From contig JBAIAA010000893.1 in NCBI GenBank assembly GCA_037893245.1, forward strand, positions 310,001 to 374,000: a stretch of DNA of 64,000 nt, written 5' to 3'. The stretch comes from Crossaster papposus. Its lineage: Eukaryota > Echinodermata > Asteroidea > Velatida > Solasteridae. Shown here in pieces: positions 1 to 10,688 of the stretch. Each line of letters starts with the position of its first letter. The stretch's first letter is position 1. The translations under genes and the position numbers were made by a program. Under the pieces are notes generated by a model that saw only the letters and a list, made by a program, of their open reading frames with translations, did no database searches and had not been told where the DNA came from.

Positions 1-3000
1 GGCCAGCGAGAAGGAGGAAGCAATGAAAAAATGCATTCAGCCTCTGAACGTCGGTAAGAAGTATATTCGGTGGAGTGTCGTGGCCGAGCGGTTAAGAGCT
101 AATTAAAAAAGAGCCAAGCGACGGGTACCAATTTCATGGAGCTGCTAAGCACAGGAGCATAACAATTCTTCCTTGGCAAAATATTAAGCTGGAGTTTTGG
201 CTGGTAACCTGTTTTTAATGAGCAAGACTTTGTTTGTGCTAAGCAAATTTACGTGCTTACATGTTTTATGAAATTGACCGTTGATTTTAAGGGTTTCTTA
301 AACATTTGGGGGTGATTTTTACTCTTAAGGGGCCAGCATGGGCGAGGATAAGATTCGAGAGATTGCTCGCAACCTCCTGCAGCGTCTGCAAACCATCTAC
401 GCAGACGTCTTTGACATGAAAGTGCGCCGCAAACGCCAGGAGTACGACGTAAGTAGAAGTACACAAACCGTGCATGACAAACAATCATACGGTAAAAAGC
501 ATTTTGGATGTAGTGTATTCCGCCGAACAAAATTAGAAACCGTTTTTTGCGGTAATAAAACATGTTAAAAGAGAGCCATAATTATTACAGAACAGCCCCG
601 TATGTAAAGCTTTAGCTCCGCCCATCTTTGGTTTGTGGACATAGGGCCTTTTCGAATCCCTGGCTTCATCTTCGTCTTTGGCTTAAGGCGATTTTTGACT
701 CCCAACTGCAAGATCTCCAGCCACATTCTGACACCTGTTGTGCTTCAGAAACATTCACTCGAGTGATGTGAACCCAAAAGTTAGACTATTTCAATTTTCT
801 TCCATTTCTATTTGCTTCTCAGTAATTCGGAATTCGGAGGCGGAGGCGAAGCCAAAGCCAAAGACGAAGCAACGGTTTCGAAAAGGCCCATAGTATCTCG
901 TGGTGCATGTGACCTTTGGCTACTATGGTAACCTGAGAGTCGTGATGTAATTGGTCAAAGTAAAGTGTTTGATTGACAGGCAGAAAACCTTTAGCGAGCG
1001 CAGGCTATAATAAGTTACAACAAATAAAACGGTTTCTGATCGTATTATCTGCTGATTATAAGCAATTTGTATTAATATATTCCGGTCGTCCCTTATTTGC
1101 ATACTATCAATATTCATTATCCCCTCCCCAGCACAAGGAGCTAATCCAGCGCATTATGGATCTGACGAAGGTCAAGGAGTGAGTATAAATTCAACCAGAA
1201 ATATAATTACACACACAAAACTAATTACAAAACCAAACGAGATAATCTGACTTCAGAACACTTTCTTGAATACAAAAATGCATCCTCATTAAGGAAGGGG
1301 TTTAAACGACTGATGGAAAAATAGAAGAGAAACTAAATAGAGGTTAGAGGTCATTGGTTGCTAAGCTATACTCATGTATTATGCATAAGATGCTGTAACC
1401 AATAGAAACCAGCGAAGTTTCACTGATTGTATTTTTCATCCGGGCTTTTAAGCCTAGGCTACTTTTTTGACTTGGCAAATAAAGGTAACCAGCGAATTAC
1501 CACACCCCACTGTTGTAAAAAAGTATCTGGTTCCCATTAAACTTGCATTTGCACGATTATAAGCAAACTAATGTGCAATGTGATTTAGTGAAAGTGTTGA
1601 CGCCTTACCGAAACGAATGACGTCACCGGGCCTCAGAAATGCAAATTAAAACAAACTTCTGAAGGGTACATTACATTTTCTTTGTGAACAGCAACGTATA
1701 TACTATGGTGGCTCTGAAGAGACATCACAAATCGCGACTATTTAAGGTCAATATTTGCGAATGAGGCCCAAGACATTAATTTTGTTAACGCCAATACTAA
1801 CGTCAATATATTCGCAATTCGACACGTCCCTTCAGCCGAGCCATCATTCAGGTCCGTACACTGTTCTTATTTCTGATTCTTATTTTGTTCTCCATTTTTC
1901 TTTCGCCAACAGGCCTCATTCCGCTGAGTCAGCTGGCACGTACGTATATCACACAGCGACAATGACAAGGGTGACAAGGACGTGACTTGTCAACGACGAT
2001 GACACTGTGGCTAATACTATAACACACTTTATTTTGATACTTTTACCAATTAATGTCCGGTCCTCATTACAGAGGATGAATCATGGATTGATTAATCCGA
2101 GCTTCATTCCTCTGTCGATTTATCTCGTGCCCAGCGCCAATACTGGGCGCTGGGAAAAGTCTATGCGCTTTGAGCTCTGATTGGATAGATTGTGTGTAAC
2201 CTGTGAACTGGAGGTCACCAGTTCCGCAGCTCAGCTGCGCGCAATTCGAAAGGTCATGATACGCTACCCAGAATGCCGTGCGTTTCCTTCTGCATTTGGT
2301 GCTTCCCAGCGTTCCCAGTACGCGGTGGGACCTAGCAAATGTTGTCAATAAACCAGATTGGTATTCCAACTGCGCATATGCACAGCGATTTCAGAATAAA
2401 TTAGAGATAATAATTATGACATGCATTCGAGAACCACTGACTCGCCTTAAACAAAACATGACAATGTTAAAAAAGAGATTTATCTTTCTTCTTTTTTTCA
2501 GCGTGCACAAATTTAAGGAGGGTGGAGTGTTTAAACCACAGGTAAAGTGAATGAGATGTAAATATAATTTACAATTAATTCAGAGTGTGTGCTATTAAAT
2601 TTATCTGTCAGTAATACATTGACACATTTCTGTAGAAACAAAACATATTTTTGTTTTAAAAACAAATTGTCTTCACCCCTTCCAGGAGCACGAACACAAG
2701 TCAAAAATGGATAGGGAGAAGGAGGCCGGTTCCATTATTTCGTCGGGGGGTGTGTCAGGCCGGACGGGAATGTTCGGCGGGACCTCCGCAAAGAAAGCCC
2801 ACGTAAGTATAATTTCCACCCCTTGCATTCAAATAAAACTCGGTACAATAATCAACTCGTAATAACGGAACTTTCTATTCAAGCACGCCAGAATTTGTTC
2901 CAGAATCTTGCTAATTTTAAAGTACATGTAGTCAAAATTAACGAACACATTGCTTTGGGCAAAGCTAACGATACCTTAATAGGCCGTCTATATTCCTGTC

Positions 3001-4616
3001 GAATGAGGGCGCTGTAACGACGCCATTTTCTGCATACCGACCATTAATAGCAAAATCGATTTGATTTAGCAGGCCTACAATAATCCGAAATTTAAATATT
3101 GAAAACAACATTGTGTATTAAAACTGACGTGAATTTTGCTTTAATGTGTATTGCCCAAATGCCGTACTTGCAGCGCCCTCTTCGTTTAAGACTGCGGTAT
3201 GATTCCCCTAGCGTAGAGCAGCATGTAAGAAGGCAGCAAAGTGCTGAACGAAGAACAAAATAAACTATACTCAAATTTGATGACCCTGAATGACCTCGTT
3301 ATAGCCCACCCTCTATTGCCCCATAACAACCAATCCCGCTGAAGCCGCAATATGAACAGCATGCACTTCTCAAATGTAGGCCGTTTTCAACGGCGATCGC
3401 GAATTTTGCTTTATAGAATTCTATTTTCAGAATAATTACAGGATATCTAGCGCAATCATTTTGCTGGATGCCTAGAATCATTATTTACTTTCAGATGAGT
3501 AAGATATTTGTTAATAATTCGATAGTAAAACTTTTCGATATCTGCAAATGGTGTATCCTACCTTTAAAAACTGTTCTATTTTGAACGACGGGGGCGGTTG
3601 ACTGGTCCTCTCCCCCTGTACGTAATGGTAGAATATGGCACCAGCGCGTAGCTTCACGTGTTCGTATGGCTTGTAATATATGGCCCAACCATATATTCAT
3701 TTTCTGTACGGGCGGTAATGGCGTAAACACACCGTAAGTGCTAACCTGAAGCACTATAGCTATGAAACATATCCAATGAGAGTACAAAACAAATAATAGA
3801 GAAGTTACATATATACCTCGGATATAGGGCAATAAAGACGAGCGAATTAATTGTAGAACTCCGAAAGGCTTGGGCTTGTGTGGACACTTGGTGGCAGCAA
3901 ACACGTTGACCGGAAGTGTATGGGGGTTTCGAAACCTTTGCTTCGTCTTTAGCTTTGGCTTTTTCTTCGGCTTCGGCTTTTTCTTCGGCTTCGGCTTTTT
4001 CTTCGGCTTCTCCTTCGACTTCGGAATCACGCACAAGCAAATACAAATGGAAGCAAACAAGAATATTCGAACTTTTGGGGTTTATATATCAACTGATTTG
4101 ATGTTTCTGAAGCACAACAGGCACCAAAATGTGGCTGGAGTTCCTGCAGTTGGGAGCCTAAAATTGCCTTAAGCCAAAGACAGAGACGTAGGAATTGGTG
4201 GGAAAAATTGTTCACTTGAAGAAAATAAAAATGACACACAATCATAGTATGTCATGAGAAAGATTTTTGGCTATAGGGACCGCGCAACGTTGTCCTTTGA
4301 TAAAACATATAGATAGAATAACAAGAAATTTCAAAATTTTCGAAAAGGCTGACATTGCATGCTATTATATACCTATATTTTTGTTTCAAAGGTCAAATCT
4401 GCAGTGGCTTCAGAAAGACGAATGTCTTTCTCATGTCATATTCTGACTGTGTGCCGAATTTCATATTTTTATCACCAAGACAGTGATAAATTCTATAATA
4501 ATGTTCACCAATATGCCTGACTCAAGCAAATATGGCTGTTTGCTGAATAATAACAAGAAGCATGTAACCACTCCGCCTGTGTTTTATTCCATCCCCTGCA
4601 GGGCGACGACGGCTAA
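1..4616 (+). CDS. C-terminal exons of an unidentified protein (5' end outside window)
   Basis: Six exons join in frame with GT-AG junctions: 1-53 (partial), 330-448, 1132-1178, 2502-2541, 2686-2802 and 4602-4616 (TAA). Exon 1 ends in phase 1 at G|GTAAGA. The next acceptor, CTTAAG at 329, restores the frame that runs through the ATG at 338, so that ATG is probably an internal Met; it could also be an alternative start giving 109 residues. The product is charged and probably helical at first (KIREIARNLLQRLQ, then MKVRRKRQEYD), then Lys/Glu-rich, and ends in a Gly/Ser-rich tail (SSGGVSGRTGMFGG) and GDDG. There is no signal peptide or membrane segment in the visible part. I do not recognise the family. 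The order and phases of the exons are well supported; the 15-nt last exon is the weakest, though its acceptor has a good pyrimidine tract. It appears unrelated to the secreted gene family downstream. Confidence 0.6.
640..895. repeat. Inverted-repeat (MITE-like) element in an intron
   Basis: The words ATAGGGCCTTTTCGAA near 640-656 and TTTCGAAAAGGCCCATAG near 877-893 are reverse complements, and the pairing continues inward through CTTCGTCTTTGGCTT / AAGCCAAAGACGAAG. No open frame lies inside. A related CTTCG/GGCTTT-rich inverted repeat sits at about 3920-4190. Confidence 0.6.
3360..3571. mobile_element. 3' fragment of the TTAA-flanked MITE family seen at 30967, 37285 and 58595
   Basis: It shares a long stretch with the full copies (GGATATCTAGCGCAATCATT through AAATGGTGTATCCTACCTTT), but its 5' terminus is missing. 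It is non-coding. Confidence 0.6.
3942..4022. repeat. 18-bp tandem repeat, CTTTTTCTTCGGCTTCGG
   Basis: About four head-to-tail copies of an 18-bp unit, giving open but low-complexity frames on both strands (FFFGFG on plus; EEKAEA or KPKKKP on minus). No splice or start context suggests coding use. Confidence 0.75.
4230..4480. repeat. Degenerate MITE related to the elements at 30431 and 58047
   Basis: The arms ATGAGAAAGATTTTTGGCTA (about 4254) and GTCTTTCTCATGTCATATTC (about 4424) are imperfect reverse complements. The middle, including AGATAGAATAACAAG, matches the interiors of the two later copies. It lies in the last intron of the first gene. Confidence 0.5.
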
Positions 4617-6326
4617 ATACAGATTTAAAAATAGCAAACAAAATGGTCGGAGCGTGATATCCGACCGGGCGAGCAATGAGTGCACGTTGGGAGACTAGAC
4701 AACGGACGGGAGAAATTTGGCGCCAAACAAATTTGTTTGCATTTATTTTTTACCGCAGTGTTTTGATTAGTGCCTGTTATTAATAATCGGCATGACATAC
4801 CAAATTATTAGTCTAGACTTTAATAACTAAATTGCAGTAGTTTTTTTAAGCGATAATTATATTTATTTATTTAGTTGGAAGCGAGGTTTTTACTGTTAAT
4901 CAATGTGTGTACGTTTAATGGAAAAAAGCTTTTAACGTCACATACTAGGTGCTTTCAGGATAGGGTATAGATTATTCAATTGGTTTTTTTAAATTTATTT
5001 GGGTTAGTCAAATTGCTCATAATTTAAGGACAGGTGCTCAAAAACTAACCTGGTGAAGTTGTATCTTTGTGAATGTTCTATCTAAAACATTATTCTTATA
5101 GGATATCGATTTCAATTCAAAATTTGTAAATAATTACGAAAACTCAAGAGAGGCAACATGTTTTAAACTCAGTCAATTTACCGTTCCATACTTTAGCAAG
5201 ATTGCTTGCGAGTTTAGGTTTTGCATGCATACTTGATACTGCACAATTTTTTCTTGACTTTTGATTTTTGTCCACCCCACTCGTTCCTCTCATCCATTGT
5301 TTCAGGGCTTGGAACGAGGTCCCACCATTGACCTGACCAAGTAGCCCAGGTCAGCCCAGCATCCACCAATAGGCAGGCTTGGATTAGGTGCCACGTGATG
5401 CCGCTTTTACCCAATTAACGCACGGTTTTCAGGTCAACTTCTGCCCGAATGCCTAGTTAACAACCTAAATTCTTGGGCCTTCTGTATTATAAGTAAAGCC
5501 AAACAGTGCTCTCAAAAAGACGTCGGGTATCGGTTACACTTGACGGCACCAGACTAAAGGTTGTTTTCTTCATAAATGCAGCAGTTCTCTCCGCTATTAA
5601 GCAATGCTTATTGGACACCTTTGCTCACGTGACGCACTCTCTTGACTGCGCATGCTTAAATACTCTCGCACCCTATAGAATTATGGGAGGTTCTTGATCA
5701 AACGTTGCTATAATATTTTCATGCAGGTTTTCAGAGTTGTGGTTCATGAGACATCGCATTAAATTAAAAAACAAATGAACTCATATCTAAACTTTAGACC
5801 AGATTTAAAATTGTCTTTAGAGGTGGAACACGGAGGGAAATAATAATTGTTTGCCATTTAGTAGATTTTAGATCAATCAATATTTAATCTCGGTTGTGAA
5901 GCTTCCTGTGGGGTAGTTTTAAATTATATCAAGTCACGTGATGTTATTTTTGAAGGTGGCTATAGTTATAGATAACTTTCCGGTAATAAATAAAGCAAGT
6001 GTTGGACGAAAGAAATGTTGGGTGACATTTGTAATACAAGACTGTTAAGCTTTTCAAAAGAGGTGAGCATTGTTCGATTTCAGCTAAATTCTACCATTGC
6101 GGTAGAGATGGAAAGCGAATGTACCGGGCGGGAAATAAGTGTGATATTTAGCGTGGAAACACGTACGTGGGTGTGTACACGTGTGTATATTTATTATTAT
6201 TTTTCAATGCATTGTTCTCTTTTCGGCACGGCTGCATTCTAGCCAGCAGCGGCCGTCTGTTGCCATGACAAAGAAAACAGATAAAGGAAATAAACAATCT
6301 CCAAAAATCGTTCGATATTGAAGGTC
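4617..6326. other. Intergenic region without a recognisable gene
   Basis: AT-rich sequence between the first gene and gene A. Short open frames lack splice or start context. I see no RNA gene or clear transposon. Confidence 0.5.
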
Positions 6327-6508
6327 GGCGAATACTTTCCGCCTGTGATTTTCTATTAAAAAAACAACCAGTTGCCATGGTTTTGCGTGCGTGTATAGTC
6401 AACTCGCCAATGTATTCTCAAAGGTGTGTACAGACAACACCACATTTTGTTAGTTTTTTTCACCGTGCCGTGGGCCTATATAAGTTCTTAGACATAGTGC
6501 GGTTTCGT
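6327..6508 (+). promoter_or_regulatory. Gene A upstream block and TATA box
   Basis: A TATATAAG box lies at 6477-6484, 54 bp before the gene A ATG, which puts a start site near 6507. Upstream, 6327-6380 carries GGCGAATACTTTCCGCC and later AGTTGCCATGG. The same words in the same order recur before gene B (15501-15547), in the duplicated gene B upstream region (12992-13038), and in weaker form before gene D (53338-53390). Confidence 0.6.
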
Positions 6509-6530
6509 TTATAGCGTTTCTCCCGTCGAA

Positions 6531-8992
6531 ATGGGAGGGAATCTTGGGCCACTGGCTCTGTGGCTTGTTGTTGCATTTGCTTCAAAGGGTAAGTTATATT
6601 CAAAGAATTCCGATAGTCTAAAAATATACTTGTTTATAAAGTGTGTTCTTTAATAATTTATATAATCCTTCAAATTTCTCTGGAGGAATTGGCCTGATAG
6701 GTGTCTGTGGAGTACAATGTTTACTTTTGTAGGAGATTATTGTTTTGTGAAACACCAAAAACATAAAATACATCAGGGCTTTCAAAATATTTGATTGGGC
6801 GCGTGTATCAATGTTGGCGGTCAATGTCAGTGCCTGATCCTCTCTCACAAAATAAGGAACGCTAAATTCATTTGTCTTTATACAGTCGGAGCCCGAGTGT
6901 GCTACAAAGGCCAACAGCCCGATCCTAATGCCCCGGAGCAGTACGGCTGGGTTACGGCCGAGAACAACCCGGAAGAATGTACGGAGGTACGACTTGCAGG
7001 CGTGAACACGGGGCAGTACGCGGCGGTACAGAGCAGCCGTGACGCGGTGGTGTGGAGCGGGGAGAGCGCGTCGACCGAGCCGCCTTCAGTCGACCAGGGA
7101 GGTACAGTGAAGTTTAGTGGAATCCAACGGTGCATTCTTTGTGTTTTCCCAGCGCAATGCAATCCATATCTTTTGTTGATCTAAAACCATCTATTATATA
7201 TATTTATTCAATTGAAAGGGCATGACTGTATTTATCAATCAATATTGTTTGTATAGGCCTAATCATAAAACCCTGTAATATGTCTGAGGTGCCCCAAAAT
7301 GCCTTGAAGTGTGCTCCAAATATCCCTAGATCAACTGAGCCTCAGGGAATCACCCCTGGACGCCCCCCCCCCCCCCCCCCCCACACACACACCGGGGTTT
7401 TGCCCCTGAACCTGAACAGAGGGCCAACGCCCATAGACCCTCTGCGCTGGTGGCTGGTAGGTCACTCGACAGGTTAAAATTTGGGTGTCAATCCGCGCTA
7501 CTCCACGGTCCCCATTATTGCGGACCCCTAATTCACTTATCCCCCATGATCATTTTCAACCGTACATTTCACAGGAAGTCACTTCTTTTTGCCCCAGAAA
7601 TAACCACATTTTTAATAACATCGCATGTATTCGTTGATTTTCACTTCAATTCAGACAAGCCATTTGATGAGAATGATTCAGCCTCACCCTGTTTCAGTCT
7701 CAATTCTGGCGAGACACTGAAGTCACCGGTACAAGTAGATCGACTAGAATTTGAAGTTCCAACTATTGAGGGCGCTGTAGTCAGTTCTGTTTTGCACCTC
7801 GAGAACATCGCAAGTGATGTGGAGTATCACTACGGTATCGGTAAGCTCTGTTTAGCTATAATAACATCCCACTATACAGGGTGGCCCAAAACTTAACAAC
7901 AAAAAAACCTATCTGAACGGACACGCGCACTTCCACTACCCTGACGCCAAAACTACGTAGCTATATCAATGAATGGAGAATCTTTCTATAGAAATAGAAG
8001 AAAAATTATACCAAGATATCTTGATTTGGGCTAGTAGTTTTAGCTCCAAACCCTATTTTGTGAAGTGAAGTCAGTGGTCCTTTCGCACCAAAAAAACACC
8101 AAAACCAGATAAGTCAGAATAATAATGGCTATCGTTACGGCAGTTAGCGATCTGGTTATACGTCGACTACCCGACCTCACATTATACAAATATTTGGATA
8201 TGGGTCTTGGAACCAGACTGGTTGATATATAGTCAGGGTCCAAGATTGAAAGGTCCAAAGTATTGTCAATGTCACGTCGAAAAATCGGACCGTGAACTGC
8301 CGTATTGAGAGCCATTGCGATTTCCGCATACTAGAAAACAAGGGCATGTCCACAAACGTATGAAACGTACGTAATTACTGTGTGTTTTGCGTTCACTGCA
8401 CTATTAACCAGTTCGCGCCGGATGACGTATATAAACGCAAAGTTTTCCCAAAATTCAAAACGGATGACGCATAAACACGCCAAGTTCAAGTTTGGAAATG
8501 TCTGTCAGCAGCCAGCAAGACCGGAAATGCGTGGGTGTGCTTCCCGGCACTATCGGCCTGAACCCGCTTCGAATCGAGTTTCGTTAAAAATAATCCCGCC
8601 CCTCGGCTCGGTGATGTTAAAATAATCCCGGTGCGAACTGGTTAATAGAGTCAAACTCGCCATCATTGATTATACATTATTTTTTTTTGGTTTGATTTAC
8701 TGCAGACTTACGTGACAATACAGTTACCATGAGGTATGATAACAGAGAGCGCGATGGTAGTAGTAGCGGTATTAAAAGTAAAAGTTGGACGGCGACACCA
8801 ACTCGCCTCTGGGTGACGTTCAACAACGGCGAGCTCCAGTTGGGTCGCCATGGTGACTCCGATCCGATATTGCACATACGGTCGGGTACCAACGGCCCGA
8901 GTGAGATCCGTATCCTTGGATTCGATGCCGACCAGAAATCCTCGAACGCAGAATTAAACATCTACATGCCTTGTGTGTGGGAGGACTATTAA
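6531..8992 (+). CDS. Gene A: secreted protein with N-terminal Cys module and FA-methyltransferase-like domain
   Basis: Four exons, 6531-6588, 6886-7101, 7655-7840 and 8706-8992 (TAA), total 747 nt and encode 248 residues. The first three introns are all phase 1. Residues 1-19 form a signal peptide (MGGNLGPLALWLVVAFASK). Residues 20-91 form a module with VCYKG, a Trp, and ECTEVRLAG, which is shared with gene B and, more distantly, C1 and C2. Residues of about 105-245 resemble the farnesoic acid O-methyltransferase-like domain (Pfam Methyltransf_FA type). The clearest part is LWVTFNNGELQLGRHG followed by a hydrophobic/polar beta pattern ending ELNIY. In many animals this domain is a non-catalytic extracellular module rather than an enzyme, so a binding role is as likely as catalysis. 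The protein ends shortly after the domain (MPCVWEDY). An upstream TATA box supports the start. The exon chain is well supported and the domain name moderately so. Confidence 0.75.
7363..7392. repeat. Poly-C run followed by (CA)n in gene A intron 2
   Basis: Twenty C residues at 7363-7382, followed by a short CA repeat. It is one of about twelve long C or G runs in the window. Confidence 0.9.
8401..8648. mobile_element. 248-bp MITE with TTAA ends in gene A intron 3
   Basis: The ends CTATTAACCAGTTCGC and GCGAACTGGTTAATAG are perfect reverse complements. TTAA lies at 8404-8407 and 8642-8645, as expected for a piggyBac- or Kolobok-type TTAA target. It is non-coding and spliced out with the intron. 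Confidence 0.7.
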
Positions 8993-9324
8993 TAGTACAC
9001 ACCATTTTGCTTTTTGCCGTAATTTTCGAAAATTTATGGGTTAGGGGAATTAACTTGTGTGAGTGGTGTGCCTACAGCATTAGATTTGGGTGTACGCTGT
9101 GCATGTGGCTGGTGGGCCGGTGTTTACAAACGCCGATCTTGTGTCTCAGTCAGCCCCTGGACCGCCCCACTAGTCAGTGGGACGTTACGCACATGTAGCA
9201 AAATTTGCTCCCGAAAAAAGGGGCGTTAATTTATTTACATATATATTTGCTTTATAGCGTATGTTAAGCTGTAGGAGTTCCCGGTAAAAGGTCGTTAGCA
9301 TGTAAATAACCGTATAATATTAAG
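8993..9324. other. Gene A 3' flank
   Basis: Likely 3' UTR followed by intergenic sequence. No AATAAA signal is visible before the LINE fragment. No further exon was found. Confidence 0.4.
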
Positions 9325-9845
9325 CATATTCAAAACGCTGCAGCACGACTGGTTGTCAGGGGGCAGATAAGGCGACATGATGATATTACACCTGTTTTTG
9401 TGTGAGCTCCATTGGCTGCCAGTTGTGGCGCGGGTGGAATTCAAAATATTGTGTATTGTCTTTAAACTTTTATATCATCAAAGGTCAGCTCCACATAACT
9501 TACCTTAATTGATTTTTGTGTTTCATCCTATAATACACACAAAAAGCTGTAGTGGGGTAAAACTTCTGCATCCTAAACTAAAATCAAAACCAACTAAGGC
9601 TTATGGCGACCGAGCGTTCAGTAATTATGCACCAGTTCTGTGGAATCGACTTCATGGAGACATGAGGGCCATTAGTGATTTTAATGTGTTTAAGCAAAAA
9701 AAAAGTATTATGTTTTTTAGTGGGTGGTAGTATTAATTTTAATTGTAAGTGACACTTTGTAAAGCGTTTTGAGATGTTTTTAATGTAAAACGCTATATTA
9801 AAATAAATTGAATTATTATTATTATTATTATTATTATTATAATAT
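9325..9845 (+). mobile_element. 5'-truncated LINE, CR1/L2-like reverse-transcriptase C-terminal end with (ATT)n tail
   Basis: Translation across frames gives the typical tail of CR1/L2-clade reverse transcriptases. It starts with QNAAARLVVRG, continues through a degraded P-V-F-V / LAAS block, and ends with AYGDRAFSNYAPVLWNRLHG (9593-9652) and a FK-rich end. Stops and frame changes make it dead. The 3' end GTAAAGCGTTTTGAG followed by an ATT microsatellite (9816-9842) is also typical of these LINEs. The orientation is plus. The family name comes from the protein pattern, not a database search. Confidence 0.8.
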
Positions 9846-10137
9846 TTTAAAGAAACAAAATTCAGGATCTATTGTTCGAATTATAGTCACACATTTCACG
9901 AGTCGTAATTTCAGTCTTATGTGATTTGTAATTTAGAAATGTAGCAGCACAAAATCCTTCAAACTCAATTATCTCAAAAAGTTAGTGAAACCGAGATTTT
10001 AAAAAGTTAACCTGAATAGTTGTAATCTAGAAATTAAGTCTAAATAAAATGTAAAAAATAAAATAGAAAAGTGATCTAGTTTCCTGTATTTCCTCGTGAT
10101 AATAGTAATTAGTTACCCACACACCCCATCGGGAACA

Positions 10138-10345
10138 CCCCCCCCCCCCCCCCCACCTTCCCCTCCCCCTCCCCTCCCCCTCCCCTTCCCTCCCCTCCCC
10201 CTCCCCTTCCCTCCCCTCCCCCTCCCCTCCCCCTCCCCTCCCCCTCCCCTCCCCTCCCCTCCCCTTCCCTCCCCTCCCCTCCCCTCCCCCTCCCCTCCCC
10301 TCCCCTCCCCTCCCCTCCCCTCCCCCATTTCCCTCCCCCCCTCCA
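10138..10345. repeat. Long C/T tract (CCCCT-type repeats)
   Basis: About 200 bp of almost pure pyrimidine on the plus strand: 17 C residues at 10138-10154, then CCCCT/CCCTCC units. The minus strand is G-rich and could form quadruplex or triplex structures. The Pro/Ser- and Gly/Arg-rich open frames here are products of composition. Confidence 0.9.
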
Positions 10346-10444
10346 CCCTCCTCTCTCGCGTAATTAGTACAATTCGTCCCTGCTCGATAGCTTGGCTGAA
10401 ATAACGTAACTGGGTGGTGGGGGATTTAATTAGGTGACCTCATT

Positions 10445-10652
10445 AGTCTTTGCCAAAGACGACTGTATTCGATATTTGATGGTGCACGTCGCGTATTATT
10501 TTCACACAATGGGTGCGCTATAACGTACGACTGCACGATTAGTCCAGCTGACTGTGTGGTGTCGTTAGCATGGCGCGCGCACTGCGTGAGCAGAATACGC
10601 GACGTGCACAATATTAAGTGTAGAATACAGTCGTCTTTAGCAAAGACTACGA
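10445..10652. mobile_element. About 205-bp MITE with long terminal inverted repeats
   Basis: TAGTCTTTGCCAAAGACGAC at the left and GTCGTCTTTAGCAAAGACTA at the right are near-perfect reverse complements. The pairing resumes inside as TGCACGTCGCGTATT / AATACGCGACGTGCA. No coding content. Confidence 0.75.
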
Positions 10653-10688
10653 CCTCCTTAGCTGGAGGGGACCACTCACCAAGTTTAC

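Noticed and set aside
7877..7910. ACAGGGTGGCCCAAAACTTAA resembling a mariner terminus
   Set aside because: No matching inverted end or TA flank was found nearby, so it is not reported as an element.
10096..10404. Pro-rich / Gly-Arg-rich open frames
   Set aside because: Pure consequence of the CT-rich tract.
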